A DNA stretch of 64,000 nt from Halieaceae bacterium UBA4452 (GCA_002389505.1 DGPA01000026.1:100048-164047); one strand, 5' to 3'; shown: positions 27,208-37,175, numbered from the stretch's first letter. The notes: generated by a model from the letters alone, not told the origin. Numbers and translations: made by a program.

Positions 27208-28626
27208 ATGCCCCTACTGCCATCACTCAATGAACTGACTGATGAATTGCGGCATATCTGGCAAATTGCCTGGCCGCTTTTTATTGCTCAAATCGCCCAA
27301 ATGGGTACCGGCGTGGTCGACACCATTATGGCGGGGCACTACGGCGATCAGGATCTCGCCGCTATCGCGGTGGGTTACAATATCTGGCTGCCTGCTTATT
27401 TATTGGTCTTGGGGATTTTATTTGCCAACGCCTCCATTGTCGCTCAAGACTTTGGCGCCCAAAAATTGGCTAAAATACGCGCACAGCTTCCTCAATCCAT
27501 GTGGGTGGCGGTGGCCCTCGGCGCTTTCATTGGGCCGCTCGTCTGGTTTAGCAGTCCATTGATGCACTTGTTAGAGCTGCCTGCGACGACCCACGAAAAA
27601 GCCCTCGCCTACACGCGCATGGTAGCTCTGGGGATTCCCGCCGTGGGATTTTTCCATTCTTTGCGCTTTCATACCCAAGGCTTAGGGATTACCAAGCCGT
27701 TTGCCGTGGCGAGCACGATCGGCTTTTGCGTCAATATCCCGTTAAATTTTGCCTTTATTTACGGCCGTTGGGGTGCGCCCGAAATGGGGGCCGAGGGCTG
27801 TGGTATTGCCACCGCTATTTCAATGTGGCTGAGCTTAATCCTCATTAGTGGCTACGTATTGTATGACAAGAATTTAAAACCCTACCTACCCGAGTGGCGG
27901 CCAACAGCGCCTAACTGGTTCGTTATCAGAGAAATTCTAGTGCTCGGTGTTCCTATCGGCCTGACTTTTTTTCTGGAAGTGGGCGTATTCAGCCTTATTG
28001 CCTTACTCATAGCGACACTGGGAGACACCGCAATGGCCTCCCATCAAATTGCTTTCAATATTTGGGATATGTTCTACATACCCATGCTGGCGCTGGGAAC
28101 AGCCATGTCGACCCGCATGGGGCATGCCATAGGCGCGGGGGAATCTGAAGGGGTTTATCGGGCACTGTGGGTAGGGTGTTTTATTGCCACGGTGGTTTCA
28201 CTATCAACGACGGTCGTTTTATTGTCTGTGCCTGAAATCATTATCGCCCTGTATACAGAGTCTGAAGAAATCCGCGAGTTAGCTATTCGGCTTATACGGC
28301 TAGCTGCGTTCTTCATTCTCATTGATGCCATTCAAATCATTGGTTCATTTACCCTACGAGCATTCAAAGAGACTCGCTTTCCTTTCTTGGTTATGGTGAT
28401 TTCTTACTGGCTGGTGGCGCTTCCCTTGGGCTGGTGGCTGGGCTTCGGTGTGGCTGACACCGTCGGCGATGGCGCTGCCGGCTTTTGGTATGCCACCATC
28501 GCCGGGATCACCGTATGCGCGCTCCTCATTGGCCTGCGCGTGCGTACTGTTCTACAGCGTCCTCTACCCGCAGCGGCCAGTTTTGAGCCCGACAACCCAG
28601 CGGGCTTACCCGAGAGCGCACTGTAG
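27208..28626 (+). CDS. MATE family multidrug/Na+ antiporter (NorM-like)
   Basis: Inner-membrane drug efflux transporter with 12 predicted helices in two homologous halves, 472 residues. Typical MATE stretches are PLFIAQIAQMGTGVVDTIMAGHYG in the first helices (the sodium/proton path) and the second-half counterpart PIGLTFFLEVGVFSLIALLI with ASHQIAFNIWDMFYIP. The ATG at 27208 is preferred to the GTG six bases upstream. The C-terminus is followed by 38 bases before the convergent moeB-like gene. Substrates cannot be predicted. Confidence 0.92.
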   Translation: MPLLPSLNELTDELRHIWQIAWPLFIAQIAQMGTGVVDTIMAGHYGDQDLAAIAVGYNIWLPAYLLVLGILFANASIVAQDFGAQKLAKIRAQLPQSMWVAVALGAFIGPLVWFSSPLMHLLELPATTHEKALAYTRMVALGIPAVGFFHSLRFHTQGLGITKPFAVASTIGFCVNIPLNFAFIYGRWGAPEMGAEGCGIATAISMWLSLILISGYVLYDKNLKPYLPEWRPTAPNWFVIREILVLGVPIGLTFFLEVGVFSLIALLIATLGDTAMASHQIAFNIWDMFYIPMLALGTAMSTRMGHAIGAGESEGVYRALWVGCFIATVVSLSTTVVLLSVPEIIIALYTESEEIRELAIRLIRLAAFFILIDAIQIIGSFTLRAFKETRFPFLVMVISYWLVALPLGWWLGFGVADTVGDGAAGFWYATIAGITVCALLIGLRVRTVLQRPLPAAASFEPDNPAGLPESAL

Positions 28627-28664
28627 CGCCGCTCATCAATCCAAAACAATCGCCGATGGGGAAG

Positions 28665-29420
28665 CTAGGTGTGTGACGACTGGCCGCAGACCGGGCAATC
28701 CGCACGATGGCTTAGCGCTAACTCAGCGGCGTCATCAACGCGAAAATCGCGAACGCGCAAGACCCCAAAAGCAGGAGTCGCACAGCCAGTAAGTAACTTT
28801 AGCGTGTCAAGGGTTTGTGTCATGGCGACCGCACCCACGACCGGACCTAAAATACCCAGCTGTGCGCAGGAGCCCAGCGCATTATCTGGCTCGGGTGCCA
28901 AGCAGTGATAGCAACCGTATTTTCGCTGTGCATCGAAGACCATGTTTTGTCCGCTCATCTGAACCGCCCCACCCATCACCCATGGCAGACCAAGGCGTGC
29001 AGTATGTCGATCAATAGCACTGCGCGTGTCCCAGCTGTCACTGGCATCAACAACAACGTCGATATCACCTAATAGCTGATCTGCCGAGCTGTCATCGAAA
29101 CGGGTCACCACCGCATCCACTATTACCGAGCTATTACGCGCAGCAATCTCGCTTTTTAGGGCAATCACCTTGCTGCTTCCCAGGGCGCTCTCTGGATAGG
29201 CAATTTGCCGTGGCAAGTTACTGAGCGCTACGCAATCGTCATCCACTAAGCGCAGCGTACCCACCCCTGCTGCCGCCAAATATAATGCAGTGGGGCACCC
29301 CAATCCGCCGCAGCCGACCAGTAACACCGACGCCTGCGTCAGGGCTTGTTGACCGTCAAAATCAAACCCCGGCACCGCGATCTGCCGGGAATAACGCTCT
29401 AGCGACTCATCAGATATCAC
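28665..29420 (-). CDS. moeB: ThiF/MoeB/HesA-family adenylyltransferase (MoeB-like)
   Basis: E1-like enzyme that adenylates the C-terminal glycine of a ubiquitin-fold sulfur carrier such as MoaD or ThiS. The 251-residue protein has LERYSRQIAVPGFDFDGQQ, the nucleotide loop LVGCGGLGCPTALYLAAAG, the catalytic-aspartate region DVVVDASDSWDTR and paired zinc cysteines (CYHC and CPVC). It is downstream of prmC with a 4-base overlap, the usual hemA-prfA-prmC-moeB order. No MoaD or MoaE is nearby, so MoeB versus ThiF role is left open. Confidence 0.88.
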   Translation of the reverse strand: MISDESLERYSRQIAVPGFDFDGQQALTQASVLLVGCGGLGCPTALYLAAAGVGTLRLVDDDCVALSNLPRQIAYPESALGSSKVIALKSEIAARNSSVIVDAVVTRFDDSSADQLLGDIDVVVDASDSWDTRSAIDRHTARLGLPWVMGGAVQMSGQNMVFDAQRKYGCYHCLAPEPDNALGSCAQLGILGPVVGAVAMTQTLDTLKLLTGCATPAFGVLRVRDFRVDDAAELALSHRADCPVCGQSSHT

Positions 29421-30232
29421 AGCAATCGACCGCCGCTGACTCGTTCGTGACCGGCCAAATCTCGACGACTCGCCACCGCGGTAAAGCCGCCCTCACCCAG
29501 CAAGCGGCGAACATCGAAGGCTTGCTGCCAACCGTGCTCAAGTAATAACCAGCCCGGCGACACAAGATGGGCGGCTGCCGAGCTGATGATAGCTCGGATA
29601 CAATCGAGGCCGTCTGCCCCGCCCACCAAGGCTGAGCGCGGCTCTGCCGGCAGATCCCCCTGTGACAAATGGGGGTCATCGGCACAGATGTAGGGTGGAT
29701 TACTGACAATTAAGGGCCATTGTTCACCCGGCAGATCCGCAAACCAGTCACTGCGCCGGTAAGTAACATTACTGAGCTCCAATCGCTGGCCATTGGCCGA
29801 AGCAACCGCAAGCGCCGCCTGACTGACATCAACCGCCGTGATCTGGCAGCCGGGCAGCTCGGTCGCCAATGCCAACGCAACGGCACCGCTGCCAGTACCC
29901 AGATCAAGCAGCCGCTGGCATTGATGCTGACCAGCTAACTCTACTCCCCAGCTCACCAGCAGCTCGGTGTCGGGTCGCGGGATTAACACCGCTGGGTTGA
30001 CGGTTAGGTCTAAGGACCAAAATTCACGGTGGCCCACTAGATACGCCACCGGACTGCCCCGTTGACGACGCGCAGTTAAGTCGACAAACCGCGCCTCAAT
30101 ATTGGCGCCTACGGGCTCATCCGCGTGAGCGAAATACCAGGCTCGATCACGTTCCAGCACATGCAGTAATAAGGTTTGGGCTTCCCCTACTGGTAGCTCT
30201 GCCCGCGCCACAAGCTGTCTTGGCGATATCAA
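29417..30232 (-). CDS. prmC: Release factor glutamine methyltransferase PrmC
   Basis: SAM-dependent enzyme that N5-methylates the GGQ glutamine of release factors RF1 and RF2. The 271-residue product has an N-terminal helical domain, the SAM loop LLDLGTGSGAVALALA and the catalytic NPPY motif in LIVSNPPYICADDPHL. Both ends overlap neighbours by 4 bases (prfA upstream, moeB-like downstream), so it is cotranscribed with its substrate gene prfA. Confidence 0.95.
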   Translation of the reverse strand: MISPRQLVARAELPVGEAQTLLLHVLERDRAWYFAHADEPVGANIEARFVDLTARRQRGSPVAYLVGHREFWSLDLTVNPAVLIPRPDTELLVSWGVELAGQHQCQRLLDLGTGSGAVALALATELPGCQITAVDVSQAALAVASANGQRLELSNVTYRRSDWFADLPGEQWPLIVSNPPYICADDPHLSQGDLPAEPRSALVGGADGLDCIRAIISSAAAHLVSPGWLLLEHGWQQAFDVRRLLGEGGFTAVASRRDLAGHERVSGGRLL

Positions 30233-31317
30233 TGTTGCTCACTCATGGCCGCGAGTTGATCCGCCTGATGCTCCCGCCGGAGCGGCTGGATCACTGCATT
30301 TAAATCGCCCTGTACGATTTCATCCAATTTATACAAGGTGAGGTTGATTCGATGGTCCGTGATTCGGCCTTGGGGATAGTTATAAGTGCGGATTCTGTCG
30401 GAGCGATCTCCGGTGCCGACTAAGGAGCGACGCTCTGCCGCCTGCGCGTCCGCGGCTTGCTGTTCCGCCGCATCAAGCAGCCGCGCCTGCAACAGTGACA
30501 TCGCTCGGGCCCGATTTTTGTGCTGTGAACGCTCATCCTGGCACTCCACGACAATGCCCGTCGGAATATGCGTCAAACGGACGGCAGAATCGGTGGTATT
30601 GACATGCTGACCACCCGCACCCGAGGAGCGAAACGTGTCGACGCGTAGATCGCCCTTATTGATATCGATCTCGGCCACTTCATCGGGTTCAGCCATAACA
30701 GCAACGGTACACGCAGAGGTATGAATGCGCCCTTGAGATTCAGTCTCGGGCACACGTTGCACGCGATGAGCGCCGGACTCGAACTTCAAATACGCGTAGA
30801 CATCGTCACCGCTAATACGCGTAATGACCTCTTTATACCCACCGTGATCGCCCGGTCGCTCCGAAATCACCTCCAAACGCCAGCCGCGGCTCTCGGCATA
30901 ACGGCTATACATTCGCAGCAGATCCCCAGAAAAAATGGCCGCTTCATCACCGCCGGTACCCGCACGAATTTCCAAAAAAACGTTGTAGTGGTCGCGTTGA
31001 TCTGTGGGCAACAGCAGGATTTCAAGCGCTGCATCAAGCGCGGCCATTTGCTCTCTTGCTGACACCTCCTCCTCCTGGGCCATTGCACGCACATCGGGGT
31101 CGGTATCGGTGAGCATTTCTTGTGCTGCGCTGACGTCGTCGGTGAATTGCAAATAGTCCCGATAAACGTTCACTACCTTATCGAGCTGCGAAAATTCCCG
31201 GGATAAATCACGGTACCGGTCCTGGTCACCGATAATGTCAGCATCCCCAAGGAGTGCGCTGACCTCCTCGTGACGCTCACAAAGACGCTCTAATTTTGTA
31301 TGGATAGACGCCTTCAC
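30229..31317 (-). CDS. prfA: Peptide chain release factor 1
   Basis: Class-I release factor recognising UAA and UAG. The 362-residue protein contains the codon-recognition region with PETESQGRIHTSACTVAVM (PxT-type tripeptide within the R-I-H-T-S context) and the catalytic SGAGGQHVNTTDSAVR with the GGQ glutamine methylated by PrmC. Length matches RF1 (360). It overlaps hemA and prmC by 4 bases each. Confidence 0.97.
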   Translation of the reverse strand: MKASIHTKLERLCERHEEVSALLGDADIIGDQDRYRDLSREFSQLDKVVNVYRDYLQFTDDVSAAQEMLTDTDPDVRAMAQEEEVSAREQMAALDAALEILLLPTDQRDHYNVFLEIRAGTGGDEAAIFSGDLLRMYSRYAESRGWRLEVISERPGDHGGYKEVITRISGDDVYAYLKFESGAHRVQRVPETESQGRIHTSACTVAVMAEPDEVAEIDINKGDLRVDTFRSSGAGGQHVNTTDSAVRLTHIPTGIVVECQDERSQHKNRARAMSLLQARLLDAAEQQAADAQAAERRSLVGTGDRSDRIRTYNYPQGRITDHRINLTLYKLDEIVQGDLNAVIQPLRREHQADQLAAMSEQH

Positions 31318-32624
31318 TGAAGGGTTGGCTTATTGGAACCCTGTGCAAGGCTTTCGTCTAGCCCCAACAGTGCTTTAGCCTTGGTCACTTGTCGCGCATC
31401 GCCCTCTTTGGCCAATTGCCGAAGGCCCGAGGTAGGCGCGTGAATTAACTTATTGGTGAGGTCCCTCGCGAGGCGTTGCAGGACTTGTCCCGCGGCCTCA
31501 CCCCGCTCAATAGCCTTGACCGCCTTGGCCAGCTCTTCTTCCTGAATAGACAGGGCTGACTCGCGGTAACGTCGAACAATATCGACCGACCGACGAGACC
31601 GAAATTCCTGCTCAAGGTCCTGAATACCAACGACAATGATCTCATCAGCTTTGCTGGCCTCACTCACCCGCATGCGCATGTTTTCCTCAACCACATTGCG
31701 TAGGTCGTCGATACTGTATAAATAAACGTCCGATAAGTGCGCCACTTCAGCTTCGATATCCCTTGGGACAGCCAAATCCACCATTAACATGGGTCGGTAG
31801 CGTCGCTTCTTGAGCGCCCGCTCAACCATTCCTTTGCCCAAAATAGGCAGCTGGCTGCCCGTTGAACTAATGACAATATCCGCCTCTGCCAGCCGTTCTG
31901 GCACATCAGCCAGCATAATAGCCTCGGCATTGAACTGCTCGGCAACGGTCTCCGCCCGCTCCAACGTACGGTTAGCGATGATCATGCTGCCTACCTTCGC
32001 CTCTTTGAGGTGACGCGCGACTAACTCAATGGTCTCTCCGGCACCGATGAGTAGGGCTTTGCTGCCCGGCAGATTAGAAAAAATCTGTCCCGCCAGATCT
32101 ACCGCGGCGTAAGCGACTGATACTGGATTTTCTCCAATCGCTGTGTCAGTTCGAACCCGCTTGGCAATATGAAAGGCCGCAGGAAATAACTGGCTGAATC
32201 GCCCACCGATGGCTCCCGCATCGTCGGCAACAGCAAATGCCGACTTGAGCTGACCAAAGATTTGCGGCTCCCCCAACACCATGGAGTTAAGGCCCGCAGC
32301 CACGCGAATCAGGTGACTCACTGCGTAATTACCCACATGTCGGTAAAGACACTCATCGAGTGCTGCCGATGGCAAACCGTGGAAACGCTCCACCCAATCG
32401 ACCAATGCATTACCGGCCTCGATGGAATCGATCGATCTAGGCACCACGCCATAAATCTCAGTACGATTGCAGGTCGACAAGATCACCACTTCTTCTAGTG
32501 GAGTTTCGCCAATCGCACTACTCAAGGCTGCGTTGATTTTTTCCGCTGCAAATGCCACCTGCTCACGAATCTCTACCGACGCTGAATCGTGATTAATGCC
32601 AATGGCTACAATATCGTCGAACAA
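31314..32624 (-). CDS. hemA: Glutamyl-tRNA reductase HemA
   Basis: First enzyme of the C5 heme pathway, reducing Glu-tRNA to glutamate-1-semialdehyde. The 436-residue product shows DIVAIGINHDSASVEIREQV, the catalytic cysteine in VVILSTCNRTEIYG, YRHVGNYAVSHLIRVAAGLNS and the NADPH-binding ALLIGAGETIELV. The start is set at TTG 32624 because GGAG stands 8 bases upstream and it gives the family-length N-terminus. Upstream ATGs would add up to 31 unconserved residues. It diverges from the TPR lipoprotein gene. Confidence 0.95.
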   Translation of the reverse strand: MFDDIVAIGINHDSASVEIREQVAFAAEKINAALSSAIGETPLEEVVILSTCNRTEIYGVVPRSIDSIEAGNALVDWVERFHGLPSAALDECLYRHVGNYAVSHLIRVAAGLNSMVLGEPQIFGQLKSAFAVADDAGAIGGRFSQLFPAAFHIAKRVRTDTAIGENPVSVAYAAVDLAGQIFSNLPGSKALLIGAGETIELVARHLKEAKVGSMIIANRTLERAETVAEQFNAEAIMLADVPERLAEADIVISSTGSQLPILGKGMVERALKKRRYRPMLMVDLAVPRDIEAEVAHLSDVYLYSIDDLRNVVEENMRMRVSEASKADEIIVVGIQDLEQEFRSRRSVDIVRRYRESALSIQEEELAKAVKAIERGEAAGQVLQRLARDLTNKLIHAPTSGLRQLAKEGDARQVTKAKALLGLDESLAQGSNKPTLQ

Positions 32625-32734
32625 AAGTCGCGCTCCGAAATCTACTACTCGGGGTATCATACCAAACACCATGACGTTTAGCGCGCTAGGGGCCCACCGT
32701 GGGTTTGAAGCCAACACTGTGTCATCATTAGCCT

Positions 32735-34570
32735 ATGAAAGCATTATTAGTCACTAGTCTTCTCGCCACGAGTTTCATTCTCAATGGTTGCATAACCGCC
32801 CCCGTGGCGCAGCCATCAGAGAACGAGACCTTATCCAATCCCAGTGTAGCGGAGGACGTAGCCCGCGCGGCGGGGCCCTCAATCCCAGGGAGTACCGCTG
32901 GGCAAGCCAAGGCGGAGGGGACCACACCCATTATTGATGTCACCGAAGTGCCCATACCTGATGCCAGTATTTATCCTCTGCTGGTCGCCGAATTTGCCCT
33001 GCGGGCCCGTCAATTTGATGACGCCCTCGAGCGATTATTTGAGCAGGCCTTAATCCTTGAAGATCCGCAACTCGCGCGTCGAGCGTTGAAGCTGGCAGAG
33101 TTTCGGGAACGGGACGACCTGGCGTTAGCGCTGGCCATGCGTCTGACAGCGCTCGATGCCAGCGACGCGCTCGCCGCTTCAACCGCCATGTCGTTACTCA
33201 TCAAAGCCGGGCGGCCCGAGCAGGCGATTGATTACGCCCGAGAAGCGAAACGACGAGGCAGTCGGATTAATGCGCCATCGCTGCTAGCTAATTATGATCA
33301 ACTGCCCGACACCCGTCGTAGCGCCATTGCAGCCGCTATCGATGGTCTCGCGGAGAGCTTTAGTGACGACAATGACATTGCCGTTGCCGTGGCACTGGTT
33401 CGACGCGAGCAGGGTCAACTCGACGCCAGTCTCGACGCATTGGCTGAGGTCTTACGCCGCGAGCCCACCGAAGAGCGGGCCCTCGTGCTGTGGTCACAAA
33501 TTAAGACAAACCGTGGCGACAAAGACGCCTTTGAGAAATTAAAACAAGTCCTCGATGACCTGCCCGACGCGCAAGGCTTACGACTTCAGTATGCCCGCCT
33601 TCTCGCTAGTCAATCGCTGTTAGATCCGGCCCGCGAGCAATTCCATTTATTACTCACCCAGGCGCCGCGTAACGGTGATTATCTATTTGCCCTAGCTCTC
33701 ATTGAAATGGAAGCCGATAACTTTCAAGCCGCTGCCGAACACTTTCAAGATCTCATCGCGCTGGGACAGCGACTGGACGAGGCCTATTATTTTCTTGGTC
33801 GAGTGGCAGAAGAGCAGTTAGCGATTGATGCGGCAATCGACGCTTATACACAAGTCGGTCCAAGCCGGGAATTTATCGATGCCAAGCGACGCATGGGTCA
33901 CCTGTTGCTCGATGATGGCGACAGACCCCGGTACGCCCAAGCATTTAACGATACCCGCCAACAGTATCCCGGTCAGGCAGAACGTGTTTACATGCTCGAG
34001 GCTAGCTTGCTCGGAGAGCGTGAAGATTTCGCGTTAGCGATTGATGTCTATACCAAAGCACTGGCTATTTTCAGCCAGTCGTTTTCCTTGCAATATGCTC
34101 GAGCCATGACTTTTGAGCAACTGAATGACATCGCCGCGGCGGAGCAAGATTTACGCGCCATCATTGCCCGGGATCCGAGCAACGCCACGACTCTCAATGC
34201 GCTAGGTTATACGCTAACAGTGCACACCAACCGCTATGCAGAAGCTGCCGAGCTCATCGAGCGTGCCCATAATATTAGTCCCGATGAAGCAGCTATCCTA
34301 GATAGCCTCGGTTGGGTTTATTTTAAATTACAGCGGTACGATGACGCCTCAGCATATCTTCAGCGCGCGTATCGGCTATTACCCGATCCCGAGATTGCAG
34401 CGCACTTAGGGGAGACCCTATGGACAATGGGGCGAGTCGATGACGCACTCGCAATATGGCGAGACTCACTGGCACGGCAGCCCAATAACCCCCAAGTCAA
34501 TGACACCATGCTACGCCTTGGAGTAATGGAAGAGCACGGTGCGCCCCTGAAAAAAGCCGTCAATTTATAG
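32735..34570 (+). CDS. TPR-repeat outer-membrane lipoprotein
   Basis: Lipoprotein of 611 residues with a signal peptide and lipobox (LLATSFILNGC, Cys19), a short disordered linker, then at least ten tetratricopeptide repeats, for example around AAEHFQDLIALGQRLDEAYYF and NALGYTLTVHTNRYAEAAEL. TPR lipoproteins of this length sit upstream of lolB in pseudomonads and relatives (PA4667-like). The function is not established; a role in assembling envelope complexes is likely from the fold. It diverges from hemA and is 30 bases from lolB. Confidence 0.85.
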   Translation: MKALLVTSLLATSFILNGCITAPVAQPSENETLSNPSVAEDVARAAGPSIPGSTAGQAKAEGTTPIIDVTEVPIPDASIYPLLVAEFALRARQFDDALERLFEQALILEDPQLARRALKLAEFRERDDLALALAMRLTALDASDALAASTAMSLLIKAGRPEQAIDYAREAKRRGSRINAPSLLANYDQLPDTRRSAIAAAIDGLAESFSDDNDIAVAVALVRREQGQLDASLDALAEVLRREPTEERALVLWSQIKTNRGDKDAFEKLKQVLDDLPDAQGLRLQYARLLASQSLLDPAREQFHLLLTQAPRNGDYLFALALIEMEADNFQAAAEHFQDLIALGQRLDEAYYFLGRVAEEQLAIDAAIDAYTQVGPSREFIDAKRRMGHLLLDDGDRPRYAQAFNDTRQQYPGQAERVYMLEASLLGEREDFALAIDVYTKALAIFSQSFSLQYARAMTFEQLNDIAAAEQDLRAIIARDPSNATTLNALGYTLTVHTNRYAEAAELIERAHNISPDEAAILDSLGWVYFKLQRYDDASAYLQRAYRLLPDPEIAAHLGETLWTMGRVDDALAIWRDSLARQPNNPQVNDTMLRLGVMEEHGAPLKKAVNL

Positions 34571-34600
34571 TGACTCAAATGCCAAGAAGTCGAGAGTGCC

Positions 34601-35176
34601 ATGTCGGTAAGCCACGCGTTTCTTTTGATACCTAAACGGTCAACGCACCTATGCCGGTGGGTGATGCTGTCACTACTTACCGCTTGTGCGCATACACCTG
34701 AGCCAATAGACCCGCTATTCTTACCACCTTCGATCGATACGCCCAGCTGGCGACTGGTGGGAAAAATATCTGTGGTAGACGATCAGCAGTTGGAGACCGC
34801 CAACATGCAGTGGCGGCGGCACACTTTGCAACGGGACACGCTCACCCTCGCGGGACCCATGGGTGTCGGTGCAATGAGGTTTGAACGGGACGGACATCAG
34901 CTTTTTTGGCTTAATGAGGACGAACGTGAGCCTCTTAGTACCCTAAATTTATCCTCGCCACTTCAACGCGCACTCACCCACTTGCCTTTTGTGGATCTGG
35001 GCGATTGGTTACTGGGCCATATTCCTGAACCACCAGCGTCAGCGGCTGAGGAACGCCAGTGGCAGGTGCAAGTCACCCGTTGGCAAACCCTCGCGGCTCA
35101 ACGCCTGCCCCGAGTCATGCAGTTAACTTACGGTAAGGTTGTCGTACGCATTGTCATACTCGATTGGTATGGGTGA
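34601..35176 (+). CDS. lolB: Outer-membrane lipoprotein LolB
   Basis: Receives lipoproteins from LolA and inserts them in the outer membrane; itself a lipoprotein. The 191-residue product has a lipobox (LSLLTAC, Cys29), followed by WRLVGKISVVDDQQLETANMQW, LAGPMGVGAMRFERDG and LPFVDLGDWLLGHIPEP, the conserved LolB pattern. It lies between the TPR lipoprotein and ispE, its usual place. Its stop precedes the selected ispE start by 8 bases. Confidence 0.92.
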   Translation: MSVSHAFLLIPKRSTHLCRWVMLSLLTACAHTPEPIDPLFLPPSIDTPSWRLVGKISVVDDQQLETANMQWRRHTLQRDTLTLAGPMGVGAMRFERDGHQLFWLNEDEREPLSTLNLSSPLQRALTHLPFVDLGDWLLGHIPEPPASAAEERQWQVQVTRWQTLAAQRLPRVMQLTYGKVVVRIVILDWYG

Positions 35177-35184
35177 CGCAACCC

Positions 35185-36045
35185 ATGACTAAGCCACCAG
35201 CCATGACAGCCACTTGCCGGCGCATCGAGTGCTTATCGCCCGCAAAGTTGAACCTATTTCTGCACATTACAGGTCGTCAAGCCAACGGCTATCACACCCT
35301 GCAAACCGTATTTCAATTACTCGACTGGGGTGACGATATGGTTTTTGAACCTGTAGACACGCCTGGCGTTCGTCTGGTCAACCCTGTAGTGGGCGTGGCC
35401 CATGAGGATAATTTGATTATTCGGGCTGCCAACGCGTTGGCAGCCCCTGAGCAGGGCGTCAACATTAGCATCAATAAACGCATCCCCCAGGGGGGAGGCA
35501 TGGGGGGCGGCAGTTCCAATGCGGCCTCAACATTGCTCGCCCTCAATCATCTCTGGGATCTGAACTACAGTCGCGATGAGCTGGCCGACATCGGAGCGAG
35601 CCTGGGAGCGGACGTACCGATCTTTGTTCGAGGTCAGAGCGCCTGGGCTGAGGGTATTGGTGATATCATCACCCCTATGAATTTACCCAAGCGCTGGTTC
35701 GTCATACTGCGGCCTAACTGCCATGTGAGTACTGCCAAAATCTTTTCAACAGTACAATTGACAAGGGATAGCTCCCCGATCACAATGTCGGCCTTTTTCT
35801 CAGGGTCAATACGCAACGATTTGCAAGTCGCAGTCGAGGCCGCTTACCCTGAAGTGGGCAAAGCGCTGAATTTACTTAATAAATTCTCCCCTGCCATGAT
35901 GACCGGTAGTGGGGGGTGTGTATTCGCCGCTGTAGACGATGAGACCTCGGCGCGGCACATTGCCGCCGCGACAGAAGGTCAGTTTGACACCTTCGTTGCA
36001 TGCGGCGTAAACGCAAGCCCACCGGTCATCACACACCAATACTGA
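35185..36045 (+). CDS. ispE: 4-diphosphocytidyl-2-C-methyl-D-erythritol kinase IspE
   Basis: GHMP kinase acting in the MEP isoprenoid pathway. The 286-residue protein has LSPAKLNLFLHITGRQANGYH at the N-terminus, the ATP loop PQGGGMGGGSSNAASTLLAL and the C-terminal MMTGSGGCVFA motif. The ATG at 35185 is preferred because GGGTGA lies 9 bases upstream; GTG at 35173 and TTG at 35164 are in-frame alternatives overlapping lolB. tRNA-Gln follows within 8 bases. Confidence 0.95.
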   Translation: MTKPPAMTATCRRIECLSPAKLNLFLHITGRQANGYHTLQTVFQLLDWGDDMVFEPVDTPGVRLVNPVVGVAHEDNLIIRAANALAAPEQGVNISINKRIPQGGGMGGGSSNAASTLLALNHLWDLNYSRDELADIGASLGADVPIFVRGQSAWAEGIGDIITPMNLPKRWFVILRPNCHVSTAKIFSTVQLTRDSSPITMSAFFSGSIRNDLQVAVEAAYPEVGKALNLLNKFSPAMMTGSGGCVFAAVDDETSARHIAAATEGQFDTFVACGVNASPPVITHQY

Positions 36046-36052
36046 GTTCAAA

Positions 36053-36127
36053 TGGGGTGTCGCCAAGTGGCAAGGCAGCGGGTTTTGATCCCGCCATTCG
36101 CAGGTTCGAATCCTGCCACCCCAGCCA
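36053..36127 (+). tRNA. tRNA-Gln (anticodon TTG)
   Basis: A complete cloverleaf of 75 bases. The acceptor stem is TGGGGTG paired with CACCCCA, the anticodon stem is GCGGG/CCCGC around TTTTGAT with TTG at 36085-36087, and the T arm contains GGTTCGAATCC. Discriminator G and an encoded CCA end follow. The U1-A72 pair and discriminator G are typical tRNA-Gln identity elements. It lies between ispE and prs, as in many gammaproteobacteria. Confidence 0.97.
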
Positions 36128-36152
36128 TTTTAATTACAGTGCGAGGCGTAGC

Positions 36153-37103
36153 ATGTCGTCAAAGATAATGGTCTTTTCGGGCAACGCAAACAGAGAGCTG
36201 GCAGGCAGTGTGGCTGATCGGTTATACCTTGGTCTGGGGAATGCCCGAGTGAGCAAATTCTCCGACGGTGAGATCACCGTTGAGCTGAATGAAAATGTTC
36301 GAGGCAAAGACGTCTTTGTCATACAAAGTACCTGCCAACCCACCAACGACAGTCTGATGGAGCTGCTGTTGATGATCGACGCGTTACGGCGTGCATCAGC
36401 GGCACGCATTACGGCAGTCGTCCCCTACTTTGGCTATGCGCGCCAAGACCGCCGCGTGCGATCGGCGAGAGTACCCATCTCTGCTAAGGTCGTCGCCGAT
36501 ATGATGGTCTCAACCGGTGTAGATCGCGTATTGACCGTCGACTTACACGCTGAGCAAATTCAAGGCTTCTTTGCTTGCCCAGTCGATAACGTCTATGCCT
36601 CCAGTATTTTGAACAGTGATATTGTCGCTTGCCGTTACGACAATCTGATTGTTGTGTCCCCGGATATTGGCGGCGTCGTTCGCGCGCGCGCAATAGCCAA
36701 GCAATTAGATGATGCAGAGCTAGCCATCATCGATAAGCGGCGTCCTCGTGCCAATGAAGCTCAAGTCATGAATCTTATCGGCGACGTCGACGGGCGAACC
36801 TGTATTTTAGTCGATGACATGGTGGATACCGCAGGCACGCTATGCGCCGCAGCTACCGCGCTAAAGACCCGAGGCGCCATTAAAGTCGCCGCCTACTGCA
36901 CCCATGCGGTGTTGTCGGGCAAAGCGTTGGAGAATATACGCAACTCCGAGCTTGACGAACTCATCGTGACCGATACGATTCCGCTGTCTCAGGAAGCTCG
37001 CGACATTGCCAAAATTAGACAATTGACCATAGCAGATCTATTAGCAGAATCTATCCGCCGCGTCAGCAACGAAGAATCCATCAGTGCGCTGTTTGACGAT
37101 TAA
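36153..37103 (+). CDS. prs: Ribose-phosphate pyrophosphokinase
   Basis: Makes PRPP from ribose 5-phosphate and ATP for nucleotide, His and Trp synthesis. The 316-residue product starts MSSKIMVFSGNANRELAGSV and includes the ATP-binding FSDGEITVELNENVRG, the YFGYARQDRR motif, the flexible loop IDKRRPRANEAQVMN and the PRPP signature ILVDDMVDTAGTLC. The ATG at 36153 is set by GAGG 6 bases upstream; the frame is open further upstream but only through the tRNA gene. Confidence 0.97.
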   Translation: MSSKIMVFSGNANRELAGSVADRLYLGLGNARVSKFSDGEITVELNENVRGKDVFVIQSTCQPTNDSLMELLLMIDALRRASAARITAVVPYFGYARQDRRVRSARVPISAKVVADMMVSTGVDRVLTVDLHAEQIQGFFACPVDNVYASSILNSDIVACRYDNLIVVSPDIGGVVRARAIAKQLDDAELAIIDKRRPRANEAQVMNLIGDVDGRTCILVDDMVDTAGTLCAAATALKTRGAIKVAAYCTHAVLSGKALENIRNSELDELIVTDTIPLSQEARDIAKIRQLTIADLLAESIRRVSNEESISALFDD

Positions 37104-37175
37104 TCGTCAACAGCGTTAACCCACCCATCACCGCACCGGTCGCAGGTCAGGTGATGCAATAACAGGAGACAGACT

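Noticed and set aside
27095..27226. N-terminal extension of the DEAD-box helicase
   Set aside because: The extra residues are not family-like, and the longest version overlaps the start of the divergent MATE gene.
36000..36152. An N-terminal extension of prs
   Set aside because: The frame is open but crosses the tRNA-Gln gene; the conserved N-terminus and a GAGG site start prs at 36153.
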